Below are positions 39,357-48,391 of a stretch of 64,000 bases of DNA, piece by piece. The position numbers were made by a program, and so were the translations under genes. Under the pieces are notes generated by a model. It was not told where the DNA came from, ran no database searches, and saw nothing but the letters and a program-made list of their open reading frames with translations. This DNA comes from Atlantibacter subterraneus (GTDB lineage Bacteria; Pseudomonadota; Gammaproteobacteria; Enterobacterales; Enterobacteriaceae), in assembly GCF_007570865.1 (NCBI RefSeq), contig NZ_VLPS01000009.1, positions 310,001 through 374,000 of the forward strand, read 5' to 3'. How positions within the stretch are numbered: the first letter of the stretch is position 1; every line of letters starts with the position of its first letter.

Positions 39357-39380
39357 CCCGTCGCCTGAGACGGGTTATTC
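39357..39380 (+). terminator. yebV terminator
   Basis: The hairpin CCCGTC/GACGGG is followed by TTATTCTT, a modest terminator just after yebV. Confidence 0.55.
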
Positions 39381-39451
39381 TTCCCCGTTTGGTTTGCCCT
39401 TCGCGCCCTGTCCCCTACAATTACTCTAAACCTTCTAACATTGGGGATGCG

Positions 39452-39643
39452 ATGTTCGCACTGGTTTTGTTTATTTGTTATCTGGACGGTGGCTGTAACG
39501 ATATCGTCATTGACGTTTTTAATACTGAACAACAATGTATGCGCGCGATGGATGAACAACGGCTGCGGCACGGCGGCTGTTTCCCGGTGGAGGATTTTAT
39601 CGATGGCTTCTGGACCCCGGCTCAGGAGTACAGCGATTTTTAG
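39452..39643 (+). CDS. yebW: small protein YebW
   Basis: The 63-residue protein begins MFALVLFICYLDGGCND and ends with the family tail FIDGFWTPAQEYSDF. Three further Cys are present beyond the first. Function is unknown. Its stop abuts the convergent pphA stop at 39644. Confidence 0.9.
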   Translation: MFALVLFICYLDGGCNDIVIDVFNTEQQCMRAMDEQRLRHGGCFPVEDFIDGFWTPAQEYSDF

Positions 39644-40288
39644 CTACTGGACCCGCAGTAAGGTCAACCGGTTGCCGAAAACGGCACCGGTATCGATATA
39701 GTGCAAGTTCCCGCAATCGAGGCAGTCATTTAACGGCGTATGCCCGAAGTAAAACGCATCCGCCCCGCTGATAGACTCATCACGTCCTTTGATACAACGC
39801 GATAGCCGATCGCGGCTCCAGAGCACCGGCGTGCGCTTCACCGGCTGCTGCCAGGCATAATGATCGCCCGGGTAGTCCGCGTGGGCGACCACGATGCGCT
39901 GTTCCGCGCGTTGCAACTCAATAATCAGCGGGAAATCGCGCAGATGCAGCAGTTGCCCTTCGACGCGCTTGCGCACCGCGCTATTAAGCGTGGTGAACCA
40001 GCTGCCGCCGTTGAGATACCACAATGCGTAATCTCCTGATTCCAGCGCGTCCAGCGCCATGGCCTCATGGTTGCCCAACACGCAGCGGAACCAGCGCCGC
40101 TCGGTTAACGCCAGGCAGCCGGGACTGTTATCCCCGCGGTCGATAAGATCGCCTACGCTGATGACCAAATCCTGCCACGGGTCGAAATGCGCCTCACGTA
40201 AAGCCTGGGCAAACTGTCGCAGGCAGCCGTGTAAATCGCCTACGATGTAGATGGCCCGCCATTCGCTGGCGTCGATTCGTTGATACAT
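39644..40288 (-). CDS. pphA: serine/threonine protein phosphatase PphA
   Basis: PphA is a metallophosphatase that in E. coli responds to misfolded proteins. The 214-residue protein has the metal motifs GDLHGCLRQFA, GDLIDRG and GNHEAMA, and the later His in AHADYPGD and FGHTPL. GGAGGAG precedes the ATG at 40288. A likely -10, TATATT, lies near 40370 on the minus strand. Confidence 0.94.
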   Translation of the reverse strand: MYQRIDASEWRAIYIVGDLHGCLRQFAQALREAHFDPWQDLVISVGDLIDRGDNSPGCLALTERRWFRCVLGNHEAMALDALESGDYALWYLNGGSWFTTLNSAVRKRVEGQLLHLRDFPLIIELQRAEQRIVVAHADYPGDHYAWQQPVKRTPVLWSRDRLSRCIKGRDESISGADAFYFGHTPLNDCLDCGNLHYIDTGAVFGNRLTLLRVQ

Positions 40289-40446
40289 TTCTCCTCCTGT
40301 GAACAGCTAAAGTATAGTGTGCGGCACACATTATTACTGCGGTGACGGGCGAGGAGAGGGAGCGGCAAAAATATACTTTTCTAAGCGTTTTTGACGGTTA
40401 CAGGAATTTATTAGAAATCATCGGGTAATTAAAAACGCACAGGCAT

Positions 40447-40537
40447 AAAAAAGCCTGCATTATGCAGGCTTTTTTATGTCCCTTCCGGCGCTTATCTCCG
40501 GCGCTCATGGTGATGGCGTTAGCTCTGTAAGGGATAA
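40447..40537 (-). ncRNA. candidate unannotated small RNA, about 90 nt
   Basis: A minus-strand promoter, TTGATC (40566-40571) and TATTGT (40543-40548) with a 17-base spacer, points at a transcript starting near 40537. It would end at a textbook terminator, GCCTGCATAATGCAGGC (40453-40469) plus six T. A TCCCTT/AAGGGA pairing (40529-40534 with 40479-40484) could close the body, which holds two GCGCCGG copies. No gene is served by this terminator. I recognise no named sRNA. Confidence 0.4.
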
Positions 40538-40810
40538 ATCGCACAATAGCCGATAAGATTTGTCTGATCAAGTTCGCGCCAAATGAAGTTTATTGTTATT
40601 TGATCCAGATTCCAGAAAACCGACGCATGACGACACGCTGACAGCATATTGAAACTTATTGGTATCATCTCACTTACAGATTCTTAAAGACGGCAAAAAA
40701 GCTCTGGACGCTGCCGGGGTTGTCTGTGGTATGGTTTAAGGCGTTCACAGGCAGCGACACTTGCCACGGAGTAAGGCGCAGTCGCAACAGGCTTATGAAT
40801 CATAGGGATA

Positions 40811-40914
40811 AAAAAAGACCGAATACGATTCCTGTATTCGGTCCAGGGAAATGGCTCTTGGGAGAGAGCCGTGCGCTAAAAGTTGGCATTAATGCAGGCT
40901 GAAATCGCCTTGCC
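40811..40914 (-). ncRNA. sdsR: small regulatory RNA SdsR (RyeB)
   Basis: The minus strand reads GGCAAGGCGATTTCAGCCTG at the 5' end and ends in a long hairpin, ACCGAATACAGGAATCGTATTCGGT, followed by seven T. This matches SdsR, a 104-nt Hfq-dependent RNA of stationary phase that represses ompD, mutS and other mRNAs. The span is also 104 bases. Position between pphA and yebY is the same as in E. coli. Confidence 0.93.
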
Positions 40915-40915
40915 C

Positions 40916-40927
40916 TTTAAGAATAGA
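40916..40927 (-). promoter_or_regulatory. sigma-S type -10 of sdsR
   Basis: TCTATTCTTAAA lies directly before the SdsR 5' end. It fits the sigma-S extended -10 (CTAYNCTTAA) and the known dependence of SdsR on RpoS. Confidence 0.7.
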
Positions 40928-41000
40928 TTACGATGTCAGGTTTTCCAGTCCGCGACAAAAGTGGTCCAAAAAAATTCCTCACGTAACGTAATCACTTAAT

Positions 41001-41041
41001 AAAAAACCGCAGCCCGTATTCCACGGTACTGCGGTTTTTTT
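41001..41041. terminator. bidirectional terminator between the SdsR region and yebY
   Basis: ACCGCAG and CTGCGGT pair around a loop, with an A-run before and a T-run after. It ends yobA-yebZ-yebY on the minus strand and could end RyeA-strand transcription. Confidence 0.85.
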
Positions 41042-41055
41042 ATGCCCGTGAACGT

Positions 41056-41394
41056 TTAACAAAGCGTTTTGGCTTTCTCGATAAACGGCACCAGGCTCTT
41101 TTTCTCGCCGGGCTTTGCCGGGTCGTCTACCTGAATCACGCTGATGGGCTGGCCCGTGGTTTTCCCGGCTTTAACCTGCGCCATGGCTTCGTCATTGATC
41201 GGATATTGCATCAGGGTAGCCGGATTAATCACAAACAGCGCGTTGCCCGGACGGCAGGTGAGCATGACTTCTTCGCGGTTAAACGCCCAGTTGTCTTTGC
41301 CCATTTCAAAACGGCTTACCGTAATAATCTGCGGCGCAGCGGCGGCCATTCCCGCGCACGCCAGTAATAGCAGTGAAAGTACTGTTTTTTTCAT
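41056..41394 (-). CDS. yebY: periplasmic protein YebY (DUF2511)
   Basis: The 112-residue protein has a signal peptide (cleavage near AAAAPQ) and matches YebY, including the segment [20 protein letters not shown]. Two Cys may form a disulfide. It is the last gene of yobA-yebZ-yebY, a cluster resembling CopC-CopD systems and linked to copper handling; its own role is not known. Confidence 0.9.
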   Translation of the reverse strand: MKKTVLSLLLLACAGMAAAAPQIITVSRFEMGKDNWAFNREEVMLTCRPGNALFVINPATLMQYPINDEAMAQVKAGKTTGQPISVIQVDDPAKPGEKKSLVPFIEKAKTLC

Positions 41395-41419
41395 CGTAAA
41401 CTCGCAAACATAATCACGG

Positions 41420-42295
41420 TTAAACTGGCTCCCAGGTTGCGAACAGGCTGACGCAGGCCACTACCAGTAAGCTCAATATCCATTCCACTTTGGTCAGAGT
41501 AATAAACTGACGTTGCGCCACGCCCGCGGTCTGGCTAAAACGCGGCACCAGCGCATAGCGGTTATACACGGCAATCGCCACCATTATCGCCACCAGCGCG
41601 GCCTTTACCCACAGCATGATGAGATAACGCGTATCTACAGGCCAGGGGATTCCGGCAATTAGCAGCGTATTGACGATCCCCGTCACGATCGCTAACGCGA
41701 CGGCCAGATGACCGTAGCGCGAAAAACGCATCATGGCGCGGATGGCGCTCTCCCGCCAGCGCGGTTTGCGCGCCAGCCGCATACAGACCAGTAACGGCAG
41801 TAAGCCGCCCATCCACCACGCGGCGGAAAGCAGATGAATGGCGTGGTTAATTTGCTGGAACGCGCCGCGCGCGCCTTCCGCCATCACTGCATGCCCTACC
41901 CCAGCCAGCAGCGCCACCTGTCCCATCAACAGCACCATCAGCAGCGCGCCAACGCGGTAAGGTTTAAGCAGGAGCACCGCCAGCGAGATAACGCTGAGAA
42001 CGATCTGCCACAGCCATACACCGCCAAACTGCGTGGTTAACACCGCCTGCCAGATAGCCGGGGAAACGACGTCTACCCAGCCGCCTGCCATCATTCCGCC
42101 CTGAATAGCGAGCATTAACGTTGCGCTGACCAGGTTGGCGACCAGCGCCATGCGCCACCACCGCCAGACGCGGCGCGCCAGCACAGGCTTAAACGCGTCC
42201 GGGGCCAGCCAGCAGGTGCTGATTGCACACCCCAGCGCCAGTATCAACGCGGCGAAATGAATAAACCGCAGCGTAACCCAGGTGGCAACCAGCAT
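41420..42295 (-). CDS. yebZ: CopD family membrane protein YebZ
   Basis: The 291-residue protein has about eight membrane helices and matches the CopD domain family, thought to move copper across the inner membrane with CopC. Conserved His residues occur in [15 protein letters not shown] and [13 protein letters not shown]. Its start lies one base after the yobA stop, so the two are coupled. Confidence 0.9.
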   Translation of the reverse strand: MLVATWVTLRFIHFAALILALGCAISTCWLAPDAFKPVLARRVWRWWRMALVANLVSATLMLAIQGGMMAGGWVDVVSPAIWQAVLTTQFGGVWLWQIVLSVISLAVLLLKPYRVGALLMVLLMGQVALLAGVGHAVMAEGARGAFQQINHAIHLLSAAWWMGGLLPLLVCMRLARKPRWRESAIRAMMRFSRYGHLAVALAIVTGIVNTLLIAGIPWPVDTRYLIMLWVKAALVAIMVAIAVYNRYALVPRFSQTAGVAQRQFITLTKVEWILSLLVVACVSLFATWEPV

Positions 42296-42296
42296 G

Positions 42297-42671
42297 TCAT
42301 TTCACGCTAAAATGGTAGCTGCCTTTGGTTTTGTGGCCATCGACGGAAACCACATGCCAGTCGACCTGGTACTGCCCGGCAGGCAGCGGCGCGCTGAGCG
42401 GCACAATCAGCTGTTTATTATCATCTGCCGCCACTTTCGCTTTGCCGGTTTCCAGTTTTTGCTTCTCCGGGCCGACCAGCGTGATGCCGCTGAATGCCGG
42501 TTCGATTCCTTCAGAGAAATTCAGGGTCAGAGCCTGAGGCGCAGACTCCATCACGGCATCCGCCGCGGGGTATTGATGCTTAAGATGCGCATGGGCCCAG
42601 ACGGCAGGTGCGGCGAACAGTGAAGCGGTAACGGTCAGGGTACAAAGAAGACGAGATGCGGTGAATGCCAT
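42297..42671 (-). CDS. yobA: CopC-like periplasmic copper-binding protein YobA
   Basis: The 124-residue protein has a signal peptide followed by HAHLKHQYPAA, placing His at or next to the mature N-terminus, as in the Cu(II) site of CopC. The distal DGHKTKG supplies further ligands. I chose the ATG at 42671, nine bases after AAGGA; the upstream ATG at 42680 would touch that ribosome site. It is first in yobA-yebZ-yebY. Confidence 0.9.
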   Translation of the reverse strand: MAFTASRLLCTLTVTASLFAAPAVWAHAHLKHQYPAADAVMESAPQALTLNFSEGIEPAFSGITLVGPEKQKLETGKAKVAADDNKQLIVPLSAPLPAGQYQVDWHVVSVDGHKTKGSYHFSVK

Positions 42672-42821
42672 ATAAATCATTCCTTTTCGTTATGACTGTG
42701 GCGCAAAGAATAACCCCGGTGACTCCTCAAGTCGAGACAGCATGGCACATAGCGACACAGAAATACTTGTCATCCGGACGATGAGCAAGTACCTTTCCGC
42801 CAGTCATAACAGGAGTCATCT

Positions 42822-43052
42822 ATGAAGCACAATCTTGCCCAACTTCCACAGGACGAAATGGACAAAGTGAACGTCGATTTGGCCGCCGCTGGCGTGGCGT
42901 TTAAAGAGCGCTACAACATGCCGATCATTGCGGAGGCCGTTGAACGCGAGCAGCCGGAAGCCCTGCGTGGCTACTTTCGTGAACGCCTGATCGCCCATCG
43001 TCTGGCCTCGGTGAATTTATCGCGCATGCCCTGGGAACCAAAATCAAAATAA
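42822..43052 (+). CDS. holE: DNA polymerase III theta subunit HolE
   Basis: HolE is the small theta subunit that stabilises the epsilon proofreading subunit in the polymerase III core. The 76-residue protein matches over its whole length ([20 protein letters not shown]). CAGGAG precedes the ATG. Confidence 0.96.
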   Translation: MKHNLAQLPQDEMDKVNVDLAAAGVAFKERYNMPIIAEAVEREQPEALRGYFRERLIAHRLASVNLSRMPWEPKSK

Positions 43053-43167
43053 CGCTTACGGTCCGTTACGCTTCCTTACAATGAAAATGCTAATCTGTCT
43101 GCGCTAATCACTATATTCACCGACTCACTTAGCCAGATATAGCGATTTCATCTTCAAGGAGACCATT

Positions 43168-43893
43168 ATGACAACATGGAATGTTGCCGCTGCGCAATAC
43201 GCGCCGCGTCCTGATGACGTAGCCGCAAATGTTTCCCATCACCTGAAGTTTATCGCCACCGCTGCCCGCGAACAGATCGACGTTTTACTGTTTCCCGAGT
43301 TTTCCCTTACCGGTTTTCACTCCCCCGACTCATGCCAGGTCAGCCCTGATTCGACGTTGTTCGCCCCCATCACTCTGGCGGCGCAGCAGCATAAGATGAC
43401 AATTATTGCTGGTCTATCCCTGCCCGCGCCTGGAGGGATGATGTCGGCGGGTTTGATTTTTCTTCCCGACGGGACGCGCCAGCTCTGCCTGCAAAACACG
43501 GCACAACATATATGTGAAATCAATGGATTACCGGTACTGCAGGATAAACTCATCGGCACCGGCTCGCAGCGAATTGCTCTTTCGGTAAGCCGTTCTCTGC
43601 CCGAGGATCTCTGGGCCCAGAAAGAGGCCAGCCTGTATATGTGCGGGCGGTTTATCTCTGAGCTGTCATGGACTGCCGAAGTGGTCGATATGCAGCACTG
43701 TGCCTTTGAAAATCATGTCGCGGTATTGCAGGTCAACCATGCCGTCGCGCCGGATAACCAAACCGCCGTGGGCCGCAGCGCCTGCTGGGATGAACAAGGC
43801 CAGCTCATCGTGCGCGCCGAAGCCGGTGAACTGCTGGTGGTGGCCCGCCGTAAAGACAACGGTTGGCACGGCGAGGTCATTCCATTACGCTAG
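43168..43893 (+). CDS. yobB: nitrilase-fold protein YobB, probably catalytically altered
   Basis: The 241-residue protein has the carbon-nitrogen hydrolase fold, with the first catalytic residue kept: Glu44 in LLFPEFSLTGF. By eye alignment the catalytic Lys falls at Asn110 (CLQNTAQHI) and the nucleophilic Cys at Ser141 (ALSVSRSLPED). If so it cannot act by the usual Glu-Lys-Cys mechanism. It lies between holE and exoX, as in E. coli. Identification by position and fold is good; function is unknown. Confidence 0.8.
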   Translation: MTTWNVAAAQYAPRPDDVAANVSHHLKFIATAAREQIDVLLFPEFSLTGFHSPDSCQVSPDSTLFAPITLAAQQHKMTIIAGLSLPAPGGMMSAGLIFLPDGTRQLCLQNTAQHICEINGLPVLQDKLIGTGSQRIALSVSRSLPEDLWAQKEASLYMCGRFISELSWTAEVVDMQHCAFENHVAVLQVNHAVAPDNQTAVGRSACWDEQGQLIVRAEAGELLVVARRKDNGWHGEVIPLR

Positions 43894-43916
43894 CACTTTG
43901 GTTAAGAGAGTCTGAC

Positions 43917-44585
43917 ATGCTGCGAGTGATCGATACGGAAACCTGCGGGTTACAGGGCGGAGTGGTGGAAATCGCTTCGGTGGATATTGTTAACGGCCAG
44001 ATCGTTAACCCTATGAGCGACCTGGTGCGTCCGGATCGTCCTATCAGCCATCAGGCCATGGCTATCCATCGCATTACCGAAGCAATGGTGGCTGACAAAC
44101 CGGAGCTGGAAGTCGTTTTACCCAGCTACCTCGGCAGCCCGTTTTACGTGGCACATAACGCCGATTTTGATAGCCGGATGCTGCCCGACATGGGCGGCGA
44201 GTGGATTTGCACCATGAAGATGGCGCGCCGTCTGTGGAACTGGCCGGGCATCAAATACAGCAACATGGGATTGTACAAAGCGCGCAGCTTGCAGGTCGAT
44301 ACGCCGCCCGATTTGCACCATCACCGCGCGCTGTATGATTGCTATATCACTGCCGCGCTTTTGCTGGATATCATGCAGCAGACCCACTGGACGCCGGAAG
44401 AGATGGTCACCATTACCGGTCGCCCGACCTTGATGACCACCTTTAAATTCGGCAAATACCGTGGCGAAGCCGTTAGCGATATCGCGGAGCGCGATCCTGG
44501 CTATCTGCGCTGGATGCTGAAGAACATCAAAGAGATGACCCCACAGCTACGCCTGACGCTGAAACACTACCTCGGGGAGGATTAA
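43917..44585 (+). CDS. exoX: exodeoxyribonuclease X
   Basis: ExoX is a 3'-5' DNA exonuclease used in mismatch and UV repair. The 222-residue protein has the DEDDh motifs: [22 protein letters not shown] and [14 protein letters not shown] chose the ATG at 43917 (MLRVIDTE) over an upstream frame start inside yobB. Its end overlaps the convergent ptrB by four bases. Confidence 0.95.
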   Translation: MLRVIDTETCGLQGGVVEIASVDIVNGQIVNPMSDLVRPDRPISHQAMAIHRITEAMVADKPELEVVLPSYLGSPFYVAHNADFDSRMLPDMGGEWICTMKMARRLWNWPGIKYSNMGLYKARSLQVDTPPDLHHHRALYDCYITAALLLDIMQQTHWTPEEMVTITGRPTLMTTFKFGKYRGEAVSDIAERDPGYLRWMLKNIKEMTPQLRLTLKHYLGED

Positions 44586-46642
44586 TGCCCCGCTTTTGCC
44601 CCCAGCGTCCCCTGGGTCAGGCCGATTAAAAAGGCAAATTCCAGCGCCACGCCTTCGTAAGATTTGAATCGGCCCGATTTCCCGCCGTGGCCGGAATCCA
44701 TTTCGGTACACAGCAGCAGCAGGCTGTCATCAGTCTTGTATTCCCGCAGCTTAGCGACCCATTTTGCCGGCTCCCAGTACTGCACCTGGGAATCATGCAG
44801 CCCAGTGGTGACCAGCAGATGCGGGTAGTGTTGACGCGTAACCTGGTCGTAGGGGCTGTAGCTCTTCATATAGTGGTAATAGGTTTCGTCCTGCGGATTG
44901 CCCCACTCTTCAAACTCCCCGGTGGTGAGTGGGATCGACTCATCCAGCATGGTGGTGACCACATCAACAAATGGTACCTGCGCCACCACCCCGTGAAACA
45001 GCTCTGGACGCATATTGATTACCGCTCCCATCAGCATTCCGCCGGCACTGCCGCCCATGCCGAACAGGTAGCGCGGATCGCCATAGCCCTGCTTCAGCAG
45101 CGCTTCGCAGACGTCGATATAGTCGTTAAAGGTGTTTTTCTTGTGTAAGAATTTCCCCGCCTCATACCACTGCTGGCCCAGTTCGCCGCCGCCGCGGATA
45201 TGGGCGATAGCGTAGACAAATCCACGATCCAGCAGGCTCAGGCGGCTGGAGCTGAAATCGGCATCCATACTGCTGCCGTAAGAGCCATAGCCATACACCA
45301 GCAGCGGATTCGCGCCGCGCTGGAAATATTTCTTGTGGTACACCAGCGAGACCGGCACCTCCACGCCATCGCGCGCCTTGATCCACACGTGTTCGCTGCG
45401 GTAATTGGCAGAATCAAAGCCGTCAATTTCCGTCTGTTTCAGCACCCGCCGCTCACCGGTATCCATATCCAGTTCGAACAGGGTATCCGGCGTGGTCATG
45501 GAGGAGTAGCCATAACGCAGCCTGGCGGTTTCCGGCTCAGGATTATAGGCAAGCCAGGTCACATAGGCCGGATCGTCAAAGGCGATGCCGGTCACTTCGC
45601 GCGTTTTGCGATTGATTTGCCGCAGGCTGGTCAATCCGCGCTGGCGCTCTTCCACCACCAGCCAGTCGGTGAACAGCGTAAAGCCCTCCAGCATGATGTG
45701 CTCGCGCGCGGGTATCAGCGTTTCCCATTTTTGCTCGTTGCGCACCGTGCTGCGATAAAGCCCGAAGTTTTTACCGTCGCGGTTAGAACGCATATAAAAA
45801 CGGTGCTGGTAGTGATCCACCGAATATTCGTGATCTTTACGCCGTTTCAGGAAACAGCTGGGTTCGGCATCCGCCAGCTCCGCGTCCAGCAGCCATACCT
45901 CGCTGGTGGTGGCGCTGGAGAGAAAAATATTGATGAAGTGCTGGGAAGTGGTTTTGTACAGGCTGACGTAGAACGTTTCATCGCGCTCTTCGTAGATCAA
46001 TTCATCTTCGCTGGCGGGCGAGCCTACGGTGTGCCGCCACACCTGATACGGCAGCAGGGTTTTGGCATGCTTTTTAACGTAGTAGAGGGTGCGGGAATCG
46101 TTAGCCCAGGCCACTTCAGGCGCGACATGTTCAATCAGCTCCGGATACCAGTTGCCGGTCTCCAGATTGCGAAAGCGCAGACCGTACTGGCGGCGCGACA
46201 GATAATCTTCCGCCAGCACCATCGTGGTGTTATCCGGGGTGATAGCCAGCGCACCGAGGGTATAAAACTCGCTGTGCGACGCGCGCTGGTTGGCATCCAG
46301 CAGCAGGTCCCAGTCATCCCACTCTGAGGACAACACCGACTGGCGCTGGTAAACCGGGTACTCGCAGCCGACGTCATAAACCTGACGGTAGCGATAGCCA
46401 TTCTTAATGTAAGGGGCTGACGCATCGCGCTGCGGAATGCGCGCAATCATCTCTTTGAGTAACTGTTCCTCCAGCGCCTGCTGGCTCGCCATGACCCGCC
46501 GCCCGTAATCGTTCTCTTTATGGAGATAGTCAAGGACGTCGGGATCGGACCGGTCATCATCGCGCAACCAGTAATAGTTATCGGTGCGCGTATCGCCATG
46601 CAGGGTCATGGTGTGGGGTATTACTTTGGCTTTAGGTGGCAT
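44582..46642 (-). CDS. ptrB: oligopeptidase B
   Basis: PtrB is a cytoplasmic S9 serine peptidase cutting after Arg or Lys in short peptides. The N-terminal beta-propeller is followed by the catalytic domain with Ser in MGGSAGGML and His in [10 protein letters not shown]. The ATG at 46642 gives 686 residues, the E. coli length; the TTG three codons upstream is less likely. Confidence 0.95.
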   Translation of the reverse strand: MPPKAKVIPHTMTLHGDTRTDNYYWLRDDDRSDPDVLDYLHKENDYGRRVMASQQALEEQLLKEMIARIPQRDASAPYIKNGYRYRQVYDVGCEYPVYQRQSVLSSEWDDWDLLLDANQRASHSEFYTLGALAITPDNTTMVLAEDYLSRRQYGLRFRNLETGNWYPELIEHVAPEVAWANDSRTLYYVKKHAKTLLPYQVWRHTVGSPASEDELIYEERDETFYVSLYKTTSQHFINIFLSSATTSEVWLLDAELADAEPSCFLKRRKDHEYSVDHYQHRFYMRSNRDGKNFGLYRSTVRNEQKWETLIPAREHIMLEGFTLFTDWLVVEERQRGLTSLRQINRKTREVTGIAFDDPAYVTWLAYNPEPETARLRYGYSSMTTPDTLFELDMDTGERRVLKQTEIDGFDSANYRSEHVWIKARDGVEVPVSLVYHKKYFQRGANPLLVYGYGSYGSSMDADFSSSRLSLLDRGFVYAIAHIRGGGELGQQWYEAGKFLHKKNTFNDYIDVCEALLKQGYGDPRYLFGMGGSAGGMLMGAVINMRPELFHGVVAQVPFVDVVTTMLDESIPLTTGEFEEWGNPQDETYYHYMKSYSPYDQVTRQHYPHLLVTTGLHDSQVQYWEPAKWVAKLREYKTDDSLLLLCTEMDSGHGGKSGRFKSYEGVALEFAFLIGLTQGTLGAKAGH

Positions 46643-46724
46643 AACGCTCAACTTTTAGGTTAACACCCTTATAAGGTTGGCAAAAACCCAGCGCGTTGCA
46701 AGCGTAACGCCACCAAACCAGGCG

Positions 46725-47381
46725 TTATCCTGGTGAAATCTCCCGTTTGCTGACCGCGATATCGCGTTCCACGTCGGTGCGGACATCTTCAGGGATCCCC
46801 AGCGCATCCCCGAGCGCGTTCAGGTAACTACGCTCCATAAAGTGATCGGCATTGATAGCGGCGCAGCTCAGGAAATAGATCTCCAGCGCCTCTTCTTCAT
46901 TCTGGATGCCGTCGGCAAGACGCGCCGGATCGAGTGGCAGTTCGAGTGCCTGCTCCACCAATGCGCGCCCTTCGTTTTCGATGCCGGCATCGCGCAGATG
47001 CTGGTCAATAGCCTGACGTTCCGCATCGTCAATATGCCCGTCGCTTTTGGCAGCGAACACCAGCGCGAGGATTAACCGCTCGGCGCGCTTGTCAATCGGC
47101 GATGCCTGTTGGCCATACTGCGGTTCGCCCTGATGGGCCGCGCGGATGCGGTCTTTGTACTTATTCCACAACACCGTTCCGGCCACCGCCCCACCGCCTG
47201 CCAGCAGCGCGCTGCCGCCGTATTTCGCCAGCAGCTTACGTGACGATTTATTCGCCACCAGCAGCCCCGCCAGGCCGCCCAGCGCGCCGGGACTAAGCAG
47301 TTTAGAGAGCCCCTGCCCCTGCGATAACCCTTTACCCTGATCCCCCAGCATTGACTGAAGTTGTTTAAGCCAGTTCGCCAT
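46725..47381 (-). CDS. yebE: inner-membrane protein YebE (DUF533)
   Basis: The 218-residue protein has a hydrophobic Gly/Ala-rich region at about residues 30-80 ([18 protein letters not shown]) and a C-terminal TerB-like helical domain ([19 protein letters not shown]). In E. coli it is a Cpx-regulated gene of unknown function. I chose the ATG at 47381, six bases after GGGAG. Confidence 0.9.
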   Translation of the reverse strand: MANWLKQLQSMLGDQGKGLSQGQGLSKLLSPGALGGLAGLLVANKSSRKLLAKYGGSALLAGGGAVAGTVLWNKYKDRIRAAHQGEPQYGQQASPIDKRAERLILALVFAAKSDGHIDDAERQAIDQHLRDAGIENEGRALVEQALELPLDPARLADGIQNEEEALEIYFLSCAAINADHFMERSYLNALGDALGIPEDVRTDVERDIAVSKREISPG

Positions 47382-47471
47382 ATACGCTCCCACAGTAAAA
47401 GTCCGTGTTGTCAGCGTAAGCGAGGGGATGTCAAGAAGTGTGGAGACAGGCTAAGGAAAGGAAAATAATCG

Positions 47472-47490
47472 GCAAGGGCGATGCCCTTGC
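47472..47490 (-). terminator. yebF terminator
   Basis: The perfect eight-pair hairpin GCAAGGGCATCGCCCTTGC is followed by CGATTATTTTCC on the minus strand, a moderate terminator just after yebF. Confidence 0.6.
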
Positions 47491-47496
47491 ACGTAA

Positions 47497-47838
47497 TTAA
47501 GGACGGTATTCCGCCGTCTGTTTTTTGCAGTCGACCTGGACGGTGTAATGAATGTCGGCCCGCATGCCGCGCACCGTCAGGGGGACGGTCCATTTATCAT
47601 CGCCGCCTTTGACGGCTTCCGGGTTAACCCAGGCGACCGGATCGGCCTGGCCGAGTTTTTCCTGATCGTCCGCCCAGCGCGCAATACGATTCTGAAGATA
47701 GTCGCGTTTCACGCTGGCTGAAATGCCTTTGGCATCCAGTCCTTCACAGCCGGTAAATTTCACACTGCGCGATTCCTGGGGCGCGGCATGCAGCCCCACG
47801 GAAAATAGCGCGATAAGCGCCAGTAGCCCTTTTTTCAT
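47497..47838 (-). CDS. yebF: secreted protein YebF
   Basis: YebF is exported by Sec and then released to the medium in E. coli. The 113-residue protein has a signal peptide ([19 protein letters not shown]) and the conserved domain with two Cys, in FTGCEGLDA and VQVDCKKQ. I chose the ATG at 47838, preceded by GGAGGG. It is shorter by five residues than E. coli YebF. Confidence 0.92.
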   Translation of the reverse strand: MKKGLLALIALFSVGLHAAPQESRSVKFTGCEGLDAKGISASVKRDYLQNRIARWADDQEKLGQADPVAWVNPEAVKGGDDKWTVPLTVRGMRADIHYTVQVDCKKQTAEYRP

Positions 47839-47943
47839 CAGATGCCCTCCGTTGTTAATACCACAGAAAGCCTGGTACAAAACAACCGAAGCGCAAGGGA
47901 TTATCCGGCACGCGCGGGTGAAAACCCTGCTGAATCGACGGGC

Positions 47944-48261
47944 TTACGCTGCTTTAGGTTTACGCCCGCTGGCGATCGCTTCCACCTTCGGTTCGGCGTC
48001 TGGCTTTACGTCCGCCGCGCCTTCCTGCGGCATTTGCCCGGTGCGCAGCACCTGCGCGAGGGTATCTTTGTGTTCAGCCAGCCACAGCGACAGCGGCTCA
48101 AGCTGGGTTTCCTCAAGGTTGACCGGCGCACTTTGCAGCCAGGACTCAAGGGTCTGTGCTAAGTCGAGCATCTTATCGTATGCGTCGGCTTCTTTTTTGT
48201 TGGCAAAAGACATTTTCTCTTTCCCTTCCCTGACCACAACGTAGTGAATTTCAACAGCCAT
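47944..48261 (-). CDS. yebG: SOS-induced protein YebG
   Basis: The 105-residue protein matches YebG in its first 75 residues, including KEKMSFANKKEADAYDKML; the Pro/Ala/Lys-rich tail is variable. Function is unknown, but the gene is part of the SOS regulon. A LexA box lies 17 bases upstream. Two ATG codons in a row precede the coding part; the second is better spaced from GAGG. Confidence 0.92.
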   Translation of the reverse strand: MAVEIHYVVVREGKEKMSFANKKEADAYDKMLDLAQTLESWLQSAPVNLEETQLEPLSLWLAEHKDTLAQVLRTGQMPQEGAADVKPDAEPKVEAIASGRKPKAA

Positions 48262-48277
48262 CATGATGCCTCTTTAA

Positions 48278-48293
48278 CTGGATATGCATACAG
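48278..48293. promoter_or_regulatory. LexA box of yebG
   Basis: CTGTATGCATATCCAG on the minus strand has both CTG/CAG ends of the 16-base LexA operator and an AT-rich centre, consistent with DNA-damage induction. Confidence 0.85.
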
Positions 48294-48336
48294 TATATCA
48301 GAGCTAAAAAGAAAAATCAAAACGCCGCACCTGCCC

Positions 48337-48359
48337 GCGCAATCGTTTTCGTATATACT
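48337..48359 (+). promoter_or_regulatory. PurR box and -10 element of purT
   Basis: GCGCAATCGTTTTCGT (48337-48352) matches the PurR operator ACGCAAACGTTTTCGT at 14 of 16 bases. A TATACT -10 follows at 48354-48359, so bound PurR would block the promoter. Confidence 0.8.
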
Positions 48360-48391
48360 GGCGGCCTCTTTTTTGGTGCAGGAATCTCGTT

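Larger units (their letters stand above)
40741..40946 (+). ncRNA. ryeA: RyeA (SraC), antisense to SdsR; ends approximate
   Basis: In E. coli RyeA is a longer RNA covering the whole of SdsR on the opposite strand. Here the plus strand carries the corresponding sequence, with a TATGGT element at 40730-40735 as a possible -10. The ends are inferred from the E. coli arrangement and are not fixed by the sequence. Confidence 0.5.

Noticed and set aside
40447-40476. The hairpin as a terminator of pphA or RyeA
   Set aside because: It lies upstream of the pphA start and outside the RyeA span, so neither can use it.
45200-46327. 375-codon plus-strand open frame
   Set aside because: It is a shadow of ptrB on the other strand with no family resemblance.
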